Made by a program: the position numbers and the translations under genes. The notes beneath the pieces were generated by a model. The model saw only the letters and a list, made by a program, of their open reading frames with translations, did no database searches and was not told where the DNA came from. DNA of 64,000 bases from Bog-473 sp963704355. GTDB taxonomy: Bacteria > Actinomycetota > Acidimicrobiia > Acidimicrobiales > RAAP-2. Within the stretch, counting starts at the first letter, position 1, and each line of letters begins with the position of its first letter. This document shows, one piece after another, positions 46,156 through 54,187 of this stretch. The DNA lies in assembly GCA_963704355.1 (NCBI GenBank), contig OY969891.1, forward strand, positions 1,054,001 to 1,118,000, given 5' to 3'.

Positions 46156-46195
46156 TTGACAGTTATCGATGTATAAACCATACTCAATACATCGA
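46156..46195 (+). promoter_or_regulatory. arsC promoter with overlapping ArsR-type operator
   Basis: TTGACA (46156-46161), a 17-base spacer and CATACT (46179-46184) form a sigma70-like promoter reading toward the arsC genes. A perfect 9-bp inverted repeat, TCGATGTAT (46166-46174) and ATACATCGA (46187-46195), overlaps it. This is where an ArsR dimer would block both directions. Confidence 0.6.
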
Positions 46196-46341
46196 CTGAG
46201 GTCGATACGCCGCCGCTCGAGAGCCCTATGGGACGTGATGCAGCTGGGTGCGCAGACGTGGGTGGCCAACAGAGGTTCGAGCGGCGGAAGACAGTGGAGG
46301 TGCTCGGCAAGCGAGTGGGGTCGTAAGCGAAAGGAGACGAC

Positions 46342-46989
46342 GTGGCTGACCACGAGGCGATGACGATGCAGCAGAAGGTGCACCTCAACCACGTTGCCAA
46401 GCATCTGCACACCAAGTTCCACGGCACCTTCGGCCTTGAGACCATTGAGGCCTTCGTGTTCCAGAGCTACGACGATCTGGCCAAGACGGCCACGACGACC
46501 AAGTGGCTCACCGTTTTCGCAGAGAAGTACGCCGCGCAGCGTCTCGAAGCCTTGGCCCATTCCCAGGACGGCGCGCTCAAGCGCGTCCCTGCCGTCTTGT
46601 TCCTGTGCGTGCACAATGCAGGGCGGTCCCAGATGGCGCTCGGCTGGTTCAACCACCTGGCCGCGGAGCGCGCCATCGCATGGTCGGGGGGTTCAGAGCC
46701 CGGAACCGAGCTCAACCAGGATGTCGTGACGGCAATGGCCGAGGTCGGGATCGACATCTCTACGGAGTTCCCCAAGCCATGGACCGACGAGTTCCTCGGT
46801 GCGGCCGACGTCGTGGTGACCATGGGATGCGGCGACGCCTGCCCGCTGGTGCCAGGCAAACGCTACGAGGACTGGGAGCTCGAAGACCCGACCGGGAAGT
46901 CGCTCGAGGACATCCGGCTCATCCGCGAGGAGGTCAAAGGCCGGGTCGAGAGACTCCTCGACGAGACTCTTCGTTCGGCGCGGCCATGA
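46342..46989 (+). CDS. arsC: Arsenate reductase, low-molecular-weight phosphatase type, copy 1
   Basis: Reduces arsenate to arsenite. The 215-residue protein joins an N-terminal helical domain (about residues 10-75, HLNHVAKHLHTKFHGTFGLE) to a low-molecular-weight phosphatase domain. The P-loop is CVHNAGRSQMA (Cys-x5-Arg-Ser), and later come VVVTMGCGDACPLVPGK and YEDWELEDP with further cysteines for redox relay. The extra N-terminal domain is seen in some actinobacterial ArsC proteins. The start is GTG after GAAAGGAG. No efflux gene (arsB, acr3) follows. Confidence 0.88.
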   Translation: MADHEAMTMQQKVHLNHVAKHLHTKFHGTFGLETIEAFVFQSYDDLAKTATTTKWLTVFAEKYAAQRLEALAHSQDGALKRVPAVLFLCVHNAGRSQMALGWFNHLAAERAIAWSGGSEPGTELNQDVVTAMAEVGIDISTEFPKPWTDEFLGAADVVVTMGCGDACPLVPGKRYEDWELEDPTGKSLEDIRLIREEVKGRVERLLDETLRSARP

Positions 46990-47139
46990 CCCCTTGGCGT
47001 GCTCGCCTGTCGACCCGGCTCGCGTCGGGCGAGCACAACATCGCAGACCTGGGTCGTGGACGTGGCATCCGGGACTATGGGCGTTCGAAGACGGTTCGTT
47101 GAACGCGGGCGGAATATGGCAAATGAAAGGGGAGGGCAC

Positions 47140-47781
47140 ATGGATGAAATAGCGATGACACCGGGCCAGCGGGGCGCGCTGCACCGTGTCGCCGAACATC
47201 TCCACGGACAGTTCGAGGGAGTCTTCGGCGTGCAGACCATTGAGGCCCTGGTCTTGGACAGTTTCAACGAACTGTCCAAGACGGCAACCGTAACTCGATG
47301 GCTTGTCATCGGGTCTCAGCGATTCGCGGAGCAGAGGCTCAAGGCGCTCGTACAAGCCCAGGGCCACTCCGCAAAGGTTCCTGGGGTGTTGTTCCTGTGC
47401 GTCCACAACGCCGGTCGTTCCCAAATGGCTTTGGGCTGGTTCTCCCATCTGGCTGGGAGTAGTGCCGTCGCATGGTCGGGAGGCTCGGAGCCCGGCGCCA
47501 AGATCAATCAGGCGGTGGTGGCAGCGATGGCGGAAGTGGGGATCGACATCTCAAGAGAGTTTCCTAAGCCTTGGACCGACGAGTTCTTTGGCGCAGCCGA
47601 TGTGGTCGTGACGATGGGGTGTGGCGACGCGTGCCCGTTGGTGCCTGGGAAGCACTACGAGGATTGGGAACTCGAAGACCCAGGCGACAAGTCGATCGAC
47701 GAGATTCGACCAATCCGCGACGAGATCAGGCGAAGGGTCGAGGTTCTGCTCGGCGAACTTCTTCAGCCGTTGCGGACCTGA
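47140..47781 (+). CDS. arsC: Arsenate reductase, low-molecular-weight phosphatase type, copy 2
   Basis: A tandem paralogue of the preceding gene with the same architecture: N-terminal helical domain (ALHRVAEHLHGQFEGVFGVQ), P-loop CVHNAGRSQMA and VVVTMGCGDACPLVPGK. The ATG at 47140 follows GGGGAGGG and gives 213 residues, matching copy 1; upstream ATG 47116 is possible. Codon third positions look less GC-rich than in neighbours, hinting at transfer. The 150 bp between the copies hold no evident promoter. Confidence 0.86.
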   Translation: MDEIAMTPGQRGALHRVAEHLHGQFEGVFGVQTIEALVLDSFNELSKTATVTRWLVIGSQRFAEQRLKALVQAQGHSAKVPGVLFLCVHNAGRSQMALGWFSHLAGSSAVAWSGGSEPGAKINQAVVAAMAEVGIDISREFPKPWTDEFFGAADVVVTMGCGDACPLVPGKHYEDWELEDPGDKSIDEIRPIRDEIRRRVEVLLGELLQPLRT

Positions 47782-47798
47782 CCTCCGCTGCCGCCCGG

Positions 47799-47907
47799 CC
47801 TGGACGAGCTGATGTGGGTCTACGACGTCGACACCGAAGAGCACGCGGCGCGCCTCGACGAACTGGCCGAGTCGGGGTTCAAGCTGGACGGGGACCGCGT
47901 CCCCTTA
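47799..47907 (+). pseudogene. Remnant of a rimI 3' end
   Basis: The frame from 47812 reads MWVYDVDTEEHAARLDELAE then SGFKLDGDRVP, matching the last 30 or so residues of RimI (MWVYDIDSDDYATRLDELAA then SGFKLDERRVP). About five in six bases agree over 95 bp. One additional C shifts the stop out of frame. There is no start region or upstream gene body. It marks the right edge of the arsenate cassette. Confidence 0.8.
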
Positions 47908-47908
47908 T

Positions 47909-48457
47909 TCACCCGTCGCGGCTCTCCCGTATGGGTGAGCCGACGGCCTCGATGTCCACGTCGATCAACCACGCCGCCGCCGCTCGCTGACGAGTCACGC
48001 CGAAGTCCCGGCGGTCGACCTGGGCGTGCGCCCGCACCCGCGCCAGGCCGCCGTCGAAGGTGGCCGCGTCTACTGCGAGGGCCGCCGGCCCGGCCTTGCC
48101 GTGGAGGGCCAGCAGCCCGCGGATCTCCCACCCCCCGCCGACGGTGGCGACCTCGGTCGAGTCGAACTCGAATCTCGGGAAGGTGGCGACGTCGAGCAGC
48201 GTGGAGCCCTTGACGTGCTCGTCCCGCTTGCGCATGGGCGTGTTGAACGATTCGGCCGCCAGCACGGCGTGGAGCGTGGAGCGCTGGAGCGGGTTGGCCA
48301 CGGTGAACGTCCCCGAGGCGAGGCGCATCGTCCCCCGGATCGTGAACAGCCTCAGCTTCTTGGCCGAGAACCGGACGGTGGTGAGCTCTGGATGCAGCCG
48401 GTAGCGGCCGGCTGGGACGCCGACCTCGGTCGACGTCCTGCTCTCGTGCATGGTCAT
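47909..48457 (-). CDS. YceI-family protein
   Basis: YceI proteins are lipocalin-like beta-barrels that bind isoprenoid or polyprenol-like molecules. The 182-residue product contains RYRLHPELTTVRFSAKKL, RGTMRLASGTFTVANPLQ, MRKRDEHVKGSTLLDVATFP and FEFDSTEV, all characteristic. The ATG at 48457 has GAGAAGGAGATC upstream; a longer frame begins at 48505. No signal peptide is visible, so it is probably cytosolic. Its stop abuts the rimI remnant. Confidence 0.85.
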   Translation of the reverse strand: MTMHESRTSTEVGVPAGRYRLHPELTTVRFSAKKLRLFTIRGTMRLASGTFTVANPLQRSTLHAVLAAESFNTPMRKRDEHVKGSTLLDVATFPRFEFDSTEVATVGGGWEIRGLLALHGKAGPAALAVDAATFDGGLARVRAHAQVDRRDFGVTRQRAAAAWLIDVDIEAVGSPIRESRDG

Positions 48458-48796
48458 GAGGATCTCCTTCTCGCGGGCGCGTTCGCCCGCACTGAGTAAG
48501 GACACGGCCGGGCGCCCAGATGTGACGGGGGACTCTCAAGGCGGGTCACGGGCGGTCCGGTCGCGGCCCCCTGCCCGTAGGGTGGCCATCACGCGACGCG
48601 GCCCTCACGGGGCCCTGGGGACACCGGGGACAGGAGTTGCGCCCGCGGAGACGATCCGGGGAGGGGCTGCCGAACCACCGGACCACAAACACGTCGTCGC
48701 CGACTGGGACTACACCGTGGAGAGCGACTGATGTCGTTTTGGTCTGCCGTGCAATCGGGGTGATAAAGCCCTAGGCTGCGCCGCGTTACGACAGGC

Positions 48797-48814
48797 GGTG
48801 GCGTGTGCGTCACC
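48797..48814 (+). promoter_or_regulatory. Palindrome upstream of phosphoesterase 1
   Basis: GGTGGCGTGTGCGTCACC, a palindrome with one mismatch, lies 19 bases before the gene's GTG. The same element precedes the other two phosphoesterase starts. The rest of the 375 bp between yceI and this gene shows nothing convincing. Confidence 0.5.
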
Positions 48815-48832
48815 ACGAGAACGGAGGGTGAC

Positions 48833-50659
48833 GTGAAGCATCGACCCCATAGGTGGTTCGCGATCGCGGGAGGCCTTGCCGTTGCAGCGTCTGGCCTCGT
48901 CGTATCCTCAGTCTCGTCGGCGGACACGGGTGGCACGGGTGACACAGGTGGTGGGGCGACAGCCACAGCGGTCACGACGACCACGCCGATCAAGCATCTC
49001 GTAGTGATCTTCGACGAGAACGTGGCGTTCGATCACTACTTCGGGACCTACCCCTACGCGACCAACCCGGCGGGAGAGCCGTCGTTCACCGCGCTCGCCC
49101 ACACTCCCGCCGTGAACGATCTGGCCACCGGAGACACTTCGACCGGCCCCACCGGGCCTTTGCTCACCAGCAACCCGAACCTGTCCAATCCGGTGCGCCT
49201 GGACCGCACCGACCCCATGACGTGCGACCAGGACCACGGGTACACGGCCGAGCAGTCGGCGGCCGATCACGGACTCGAGGACATGTACGTGCAGGACACG
49301 GGCAACAGCGCGACGCTCGCCAAGTGCCTTTCGGGGTTCCCCTCGGAGCCAGTCCCCAGCGGCGCCAGCTCGAACTACGCCGTCATGGACTACTACGACG
49401 GCAACACCGTCACTGCGCTGTGGAACTACGCACAGCACTTCGCCATGAGTGACAACGCCTATGGGACCACCTACGGACCGTCGACCCCCGGCGCGCTGAA
49501 CGTGACGGCTGCGCAAACCTACGGCGAGATCTGCGGCCCGAAGTCCGTCACTCTCAGCGCCAGCGCATGCCCCTCGCCTCCCGGGTACGACAGCTCCGAC
49601 GTCGCCGCCTCGGACATCACGACCTCACCGATCACCAAGTCCGACCCAACGGGTAGGACTCCGGTGTCCAAGCAGCCCGCCGCCGGCAAGGGCACGGTGG
49701 CCGCCGACGCCGACCCGACCTACGACATCTGTTCGTACCTCCCGAAGACCGATGGAGGAGGCGGCGCCACGCCAGCGACGACGATCGGCATGGGCGGCAA
49801 CAACATCGGTGAGGAGCTCACCACCGCCGGCCTCACCTGGGGCTGGTTCGAGGGTGGCTTCGACGACGGCTACGTGCCGGGCACCGGCGCGACTCCTCCG
49901 ACCACCGCGCAGATCTGCTCGGAACAGCACAACAACGTCGGAGGGAACGCGATCACGGACTACGTCCCACACCACGACCCGTTCGAGTTCTACGCCTCGA
50001 CCGCCAACCCCATGCACTTGCCGCCGACGTCGATCCACGCGATCGGCCGCAACGACCAGGCCAACCACGAGTACGACATCGCCGACTTCTCGGCGGCCGC
50101 CGACGCGGGCAACCTCCCCGACGTGTCCTACTTGAAGGCCCCGGCCTATGAGGACGGGCACGCCAACAACTCGGATCCGCTCGACGAGCAGACCTGGTTG
50201 GTGGACACGATCAACCAGCTCGAGAGCCTCCCCAGCTGGAGCTCGACTGCGGTCGTGATCACGTGGGACGACTCGGACGGCTGGTACGACCACGTCCTCG
50301 GTCCCACGATCACCGGGTCGCAGACCAGCTCCGACACCCTCACCAGCACGGGTCTGTGCGGATCGGCCTCCATCGTGCCGGTGAACTCGAGCGACCAGCC
50401 CGAGCAGAGCAGGTGTGGTGTCGGTCCACGCTTGCCGTTCCTGGTGGTCTCGCCCTACGCCGGCCGGAATGTCGTGAGCAACACGTTCATCGACCAGAGC
50501 TCGATCGTGAAGTTCATAGAAGATAACTGGAACCTCCCGGGCCTGGGCAACGGAGCCGCCGACAGCGCCGCCGGCGCGTTGGACTCCCTGTTCGACTTCG
50601 CCGCGACGAGGCACGCTCCGAAGCTCGTCCTCAACCCGTCCACGGGCGAGCCGGCATAA
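48833..50659 (+). CDS. Secreted phosphoesterase (phospholipase C / AcpA family), copy 1
   Basis: The 608-residue precursor belongs to the phosphoesterase family that includes bacterial phospholipase C and acid phosphatase AcpA. After a signal peptide (RWFAIAGGLAVAASGLVVSS) come IKHLVVIFDENVAFDHYFGT (metal-binding Glu-Asn, His), YGTTYGPSTPGALNV, and the C-terminal ITWDDSDGWYDHV with metal-binding Asp and His. GTG 48833 follows GGAGGGTGAC; the open frame extends ten codons upstream. It would release phosphate from organic esters outside the cell. A paralogue lies at 51902. Confidence 0.87.
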   Translation: MKHRPHRWFAIAGGLAVAASGLVVSSVSSADTGGTGDTGGGATATAVTTTTPIKHLVVIFDENVAFDHYFGTYPYATNPAGEPSFTALAHTPAVNDLATGDTSTGPTGPLLTSNPNLSNPVRLDRTDPMTCDQDHGYTAEQSAADHGLEDMYVQDTGNSATLAKCLSGFPSEPVPSGASSNYAVMDYYDGNTVTALWNYAQHFAMSDNAYGTTYGPSTPGALNVTAAQTYGEICGPKSVTLSASACPSPPGYDSSDVAASDITTSPITKSDPTGRTPVSKQPAAGKGTVAADADPTYDICSYLPKTDGGGGATPATTIGMGGNNIGEELTTAGLTWGWFEGGFDDGYVPGTGATPPTTAQICSEQHNNVGGNAITDYVPHHDPFEFYASTANPMHLPPTSIHAIGRNDQANHEYDIADFSAAADAGNLPDVSYLKAPAYEDGHANNSDPLDEQTWLVDTINQLESLPSWSSTAVVITWDDSDGWYDHVLGPTITGSQTSSDTLTSTGLCGSASIVPVNSSDQPEQSRCGVGPRLPFLVVSPYAGRNVVSNTFIDQSSIVKFIEDNWNLPGLGNGAADSAAGALDSLFDFAATRHAPKLVLNPSTGEPA

Positions 50660-50795
50660 AGCTAGCGGACCTCAGCGGGGCGACCTCGGCGAGCTGGTCG
50701 CCGAGGGCCTCCTCCAGACGCCATTGCCGCGGACGCGGTGACCCTGAGCGGTCGGAAAGAATTCATCAGGGCTCACGGAACCGTCCCCTCAACCT

Positions 50796-50813
50796 GGTGA
50801 CGCACGCGTCACC
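50796..50813 (+). promoter_or_regulatory. Palindrome upstream of the truncated phosphoesterase copy
   Basis: GGTGACGCACGCGTCACC is a perfect 8-bp inverted repeat around AC, located 22 bases before the GTG of the broken gene. It matches the elements at 48797 and 51862. Confidence 0.5.
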
Positions 50814-50835
50814 GGCACGAGAAAGGGAGGGTGAC

Positions 50836-51012
50836 GTGAAGCATCGACGCCACAGGTGGTTCGCGGTCGCGGGAGCCTTTGGCGTTGCGGTATCGGGCCT
50901 CGTCGTGTCCTCGGTCGCGGCGGCAGACCAGAGCGTCGCCTGCCCGTCCTGGTGGTGTCGCCGTACGCCGGACGGAACGTGGTGAGCAGCACGCTCATCG
51001 ACCAGAGCTCGT
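50836..51012 (+). pseudogene. Truncated phosphoesterase: signal peptide joined to a 3' fragment
   Basis: From GTG 50836 the signal peptide (HRRHRWFAVAGAFGVAVSGL) matches the two intact phosphoesterases. At about 50938 the sequence jumps to a segment nearly identical to 53467-53537 inside copy 2 (the VVSPYAGRNVVSSTLIDQSS region), but out of frame, ending at a stop at 50985. About 1.5 kb of the gene is therefore missing. Confidence 0.8.
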
Positions 51013-51291
51013 CTCCGGCCACGACGAGCGGGACCCCGTTCGCCAGCGCTTGCTGCACGCCGCCGTAGCCGCCGTTGGTGACCATGACGTCGACATGGGG
51101 GAGCAACCGGTCGTGGGGGATGAAGCGTTCGAGCCGCACGTTGGCCGGGAGGCCGGATCGCCAGGGGCCGGGGTCTGGCCCGCCCGTCGTCGCCACGACG
51201 AGGAGGTCGTCGTCCCTCAGCGCGTGCGCGGTCAGCCGCCCCAGGTCAGCGTGTCGAGCGTGCCCTGGGTGACGTGCACCACCGGCCGGCC
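51013..51291 (-). pseudogene. Glycosyltransferase fragment
   Basis: This stretch is almost identical to 54436-54721 inside the intact minus-strand glycosyltransferase, with a roughly 10-base deletion near 51237. It encodes NVRLERFIPHDRLLPHVDVM and NGGYGGVQQALANGVPLVVA in the minus direction. It has neither the gene's start nor its end. Confidence 0.85.
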
Positions 51292-51543
51292 AACGTCGCC
51301 ATCGTCGAGGTGATCGACCGGCTGGCGGCGGCGAAGGGCTGCACGCCGGGGCAGATCGCGCTCGCCTCGTGCACGCGGCCGGCCGCGCGACGTCGCGCCG
51401 ATCCGCGGCACCAACCACCGTCGCTACCTCGAGGAGAACGTGGCCGCGCTCGTCGTGGAGCTGACTGAGGAAGACCCCGCCGTGCTCGACCGGGTCGCCC
51501 CGGCCCGCGGCGACCGCTACGCCGACATGTCACCGGTCAATCG
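51292..51543 (+). pseudogene. Aldo/keto reductase 3' fragment, frameshifted
   Basis: Frame one reads VIDRLAAAKGCTPGQIALA; after a small deletion near 51367 a second frame reads DVAPIRGTNHRRYLEENVAA then LVVELTEEDPAVLDRVAPA and GDRYADMSPVNR. This is the typical C-terminal end of an aldo/keto reductase. The N-terminal two-thirds are absent. No intact copy occurs in the window. The region 51544-51861 has no gene. Confidence 0.65.
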
Positions 51544-51861
51544 CTACTCCCGGGCGCTGGTTCCCAGCGCCGGCGTCCTGCGCCAACAGGCCGGGAGCAC
51601 ACACGTTCCTCGCGTCATCGAATGAGTGACGCACGCATCCCCGAGCGACATGGGCCGACGCGCAACATCGTGGCGGATACGCACGTGTGGCCGGGGCCGA
51701 GCGGCCACGGGCAGCGCGAAGGTGACCGAGAGGCGTCAACAAGAATTCATCACCGCCTCACGGAACCGTCCCCTCCCGCTCATCTTTGCCGGGAATGGTC
51801 CTAAGTGTCCCCGGGCAACCGAGGTGGCGTAGCCGTGGGCTGCGTCACCGCGACATCAGGC

Positions 51862-51879
51862 GGTGACGTGTGCGTCACC
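51862..51879 (+). promoter_or_regulatory. Palindrome upstream of phosphoesterase 2
   Basis: GGTGACGTGTGCGTCACC, a perfect 7-bp inverted repeat around TGTG, ends 22 bases before the GTG start. A 35-bp segment shared with the region upstream of the truncated copy (50756-50790 and 51741-51775) lies further upstream. Confidence 0.5.
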
Positions 51880-51901
51880 GACACGAGAAAGAGAGGGTGA
51901 C

Positions 51902-53686
51902 GTGAAGCATCGACGCCAGAGGTGGTTCGCGATCGCGGGAGGCCTTGCCGTTGCGGCATCCGGCTTCGCCGTGTCTTCGGTTACGGCAGCCGATCCAAGT
52001 GCCGTGACGACAACGGCGACGCCGATCAAGCATCTCGTGGTGATCTTCGACGAGAACGTGTCGTTCGATCACTACTTCGCGACGTACCCCTTCGCGGCCA
52101 ACCCGGCGGGTGAGCCGGCGTTCACCGCCAAAGCCAACACGCCGGGCGTGAACAATCTGATCGACCAGGACACCTCGACCGGCCCGACCGGGCCGCTCCT
52201 CACCGATAACGGGAACCTGTCCAACCCGTTGCGCCTCGACCGCGCCGACCCCATGACGTGCGACCAGGACCATGGGTACACCGCCGAGCAGTCCGCGGCC
52301 GATCACGGCGCCGAGGACATGTACGCCCAAGACACGGGCAACAGCGCCACGCTGGCGCAGTGCCTGGCCGGGTTCCCCTCGGAGCCCGTCCCGACCGGCG
52401 CCAGCTCGAACTACGCCGTCATGGACTACTACGACGGCAACACGGTCACCGCGCTGTGGAACTACGCGCAGCACTTCGCCATGAGCGACAACGCGTACGG
52501 CACCACCTACGGCCCGTCGACCCCCGGCGCGCTCAACGTGACCTCCGCGCAGACCTACGGCACCCTCTGCGGCCCGACGTCCGCCACCATCAACGACTCG
52601 GCGTGCGCGGCACCGCCCGGGTTGAACGCCACGACGCCCGCCGACTCGAAGATCACGACGTCGCCCAAGAGTTCGACAGACCCCAGGGGCACGACGTCGG
52701 TGGCCGACCAGCCGGCGGCCGGCGCGGGCACGACCTACAGCGACGCCGACCCGACCTTCGACATCTGCTCGTACCTGCCCAGCGCAGACGGTGGTGATGC
52801 CCACACGGCGGCGCAGACGCTCACCATGGGCGGCAACAACGTCGGCGAGGAGATGACCACGGCCAAAATGACCTGGGGCTGGTTCGAAGGTGGCTTCGAC
52901 GACGGCTACGTGCCCGGCACCGGTACGGCCCCGACCACAGCGCAGATCTGCTCGGAGCAGCACAACGACGTCGGTGGTTCGGCCGTGACGGACTTCATCC
53001 CGCACCACGAACCGTTCCAGTACTACGCCTCGACGGCGAACCCGATGCACCTGCCGCCCAAGTCGGTCGCCATGATCGGCCACAGCGACCAGGCCAACCA
53101 CCAGTACGACATCGCCGACTTCTGGGCGGCCGCCGACGCGAGCAACCTGCCGGACGTCTCGTACCTCAAGGCGCCCGCCTACCAGGACGGCCACGCCGGG
53201 TACTCGGACCCGCTCGACGAGCAGACCTGGCTCGTGGACACGATCAACCGGCTCGAGAAGCTCCCCACCTGGAGTTCGACTGCGGTCGTCGTCACCTGGG
53301 ACGACTCCGACGGCTGGTACGACCACGTCCTCGGCCCGACGGTGACCGGCTCGGCGGCGAGCATCGACACCCTCACCAACACCGGGCAGTGCGGCTCGGC
53401 GGCAACCGTGCCCGAGAACTCGAGCGCTCAGCCCGAGCAGGGCAAGTGCGGCGTGGGCCCGCGCCTGCCCTTCCTGGTGGTGTCGCCGTACGCCGGACGG
53501 AACGTGGTGAGCAGCACGCTCATCGACCAGAGCTCGGTGGCGAAGTTCATCGAACAGAACTGGGGCCTCTCGGGCCTGGGCAACGGAGCTGCCGATAGCG
53601 CCGCCGGCTCGCTGGACTCGTTGTTCGACTTCACGGCGACGAACCCCAACCCGCCGCTCATCCTCAACCCCTCCACGGGCGAGTAG
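51902..53686 (+). CDS. Secreted phosphoesterase (phospholipase C / AcpA family), copy 2
   Basis: The 594-residue precursor is closely similar to copy 1 along its whole length. It has a signal peptide (RWFAIAGGLAVAASGFAVSS), IKHLVVIFDENVSFDHYFAT, YGTTYGPSTPGALNVTSAQT, WGWFEGGFDDGYVPGTG and VTWDDSDGWYDHV. GTG 51902 follows GAGAGGGTGAC, as in copy 1. It probably hydrolyses extracellular phosphate esters. Conservation of both copies suggests both are under selection. Confidence 0.87.
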   Translation: MKHRRQRWFAIAGGLAVAASGFAVSSVTAADPSAVTTTATPIKHLVVIFDENVSFDHYFATYPFAANPAGEPAFTAKANTPGVNNLIDQDTSTGPTGPLLTDNGNLSNPLRLDRADPMTCDQDHGYTAEQSAADHGAEDMYAQDTGNSATLAQCLAGFPSEPVPTGASSNYAVMDYYDGNTVTALWNYAQHFAMSDNAYGTTYGPSTPGALNVTSAQTYGTLCGPTSATINDSACAAPPGLNATTPADSKITTSPKSSTDPRGTTSVADQPAAGAGTTYSDADPTFDICSYLPSADGGDAHTAAQTLTMGGNNVGEEMTTAKMTWGWFEGGFDDGYVPGTGTAPTTAQICSEQHNDVGGSAVTDFIPHHEPFQYYASTANPMHLPPKSVAMIGHSDQANHQYDIADFWAAADASNLPDVSYLKAPAYQDGHAGYSDPLDEQTWLVDTINRLEKLPTWSSTAVVVTWDDSDGWYDHVLGPTVTGSAASIDTLTNTGQCGSAATVPENSSAQPEQGKCGVGPRLPFLVVSPYAGRNVVSSTLIDQSSVAKFIEQNWGLSGLGNGAADSAAGSLDSLFDFTATNPNPPLILNPSTGE

Positions 53687-53838
53687 CGCCAAACCGCACC
53701 ACACCGGCGCCCGCCCGGCAGGCCACCTCACACCTGCCGGGCGGGCCGTCGGTAGGCTCGAACATCGGTACCCCGAAAGGGGCTGACACGGGCGCCGGCG
53801 CTCCGTAGCGTTTGGGGGCACCATGAGAGGAGGCACCG

Positions 53839-54162
53839 ATGCCGAAATTCTTGTTCGAAGTGACATACACCCTTGACGGCATCAAGGGGATCAAGGCGCA
53901 AGGTGGCACGCCCCGGGTGGCCGCGGCCCGGGCGCTCATCGAAGAGCTCGGCGGCACCATGGAGTCGTTCCACTACGCGTTCGGGGGCAGCGACGCCTAC
54001 GTGATCGCGGACATGCCCGACAACGCGGCCGCCGCGGCGACCGGCCTGATCGTGAACGCCAGCGGCGGCGCCGCGTCGCGGACGACGGTGCTCATCACCC
54101 CCGAAGAGATGGACGCCGCGGCCAAGCGGGAGTCGCCGTCGTACCGCCCACCTGGCGTCTGA
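53839..54162 (+). CDS. GYD-domain protein
   Basis: The 107-residue protein matches the small GYD-domain family (dimeric alpha-beta barrel type) of unknown function: MPKFLFEVTYTLDGIKGIKA, LIEELGGTMESFHYAFGGSD and AYVIADMPDNAAAAATGLIV. The ATG follows GAGAGGAGG. It is an isolated plus-strand gene between the phosphoesterase and the minus-strand glycosyltransferase. Confidence 0.75.
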   Translation: MPKFLFEVTYTLDGIKGIKAQGGTPRVAAARALIEELGGTMESFHYAFGGSDAYVIADMPDNAAAAATGLIVNASGGAASRTTVLITPEEMDAAAKRESPSYRPPGV

Positions 54163-54187
54163 CGGGGCACCGCACCCCGGCCTTTGC

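Noticed and set aside
48450..48731. A 93-codon plus-strand frame upstream of phosphoesterase 1
   Set aside because: It begins opposite the yceI start, has no ribosome-binding site or conserved content, and the ending HVVADWDYTVESD alone is insufficient.
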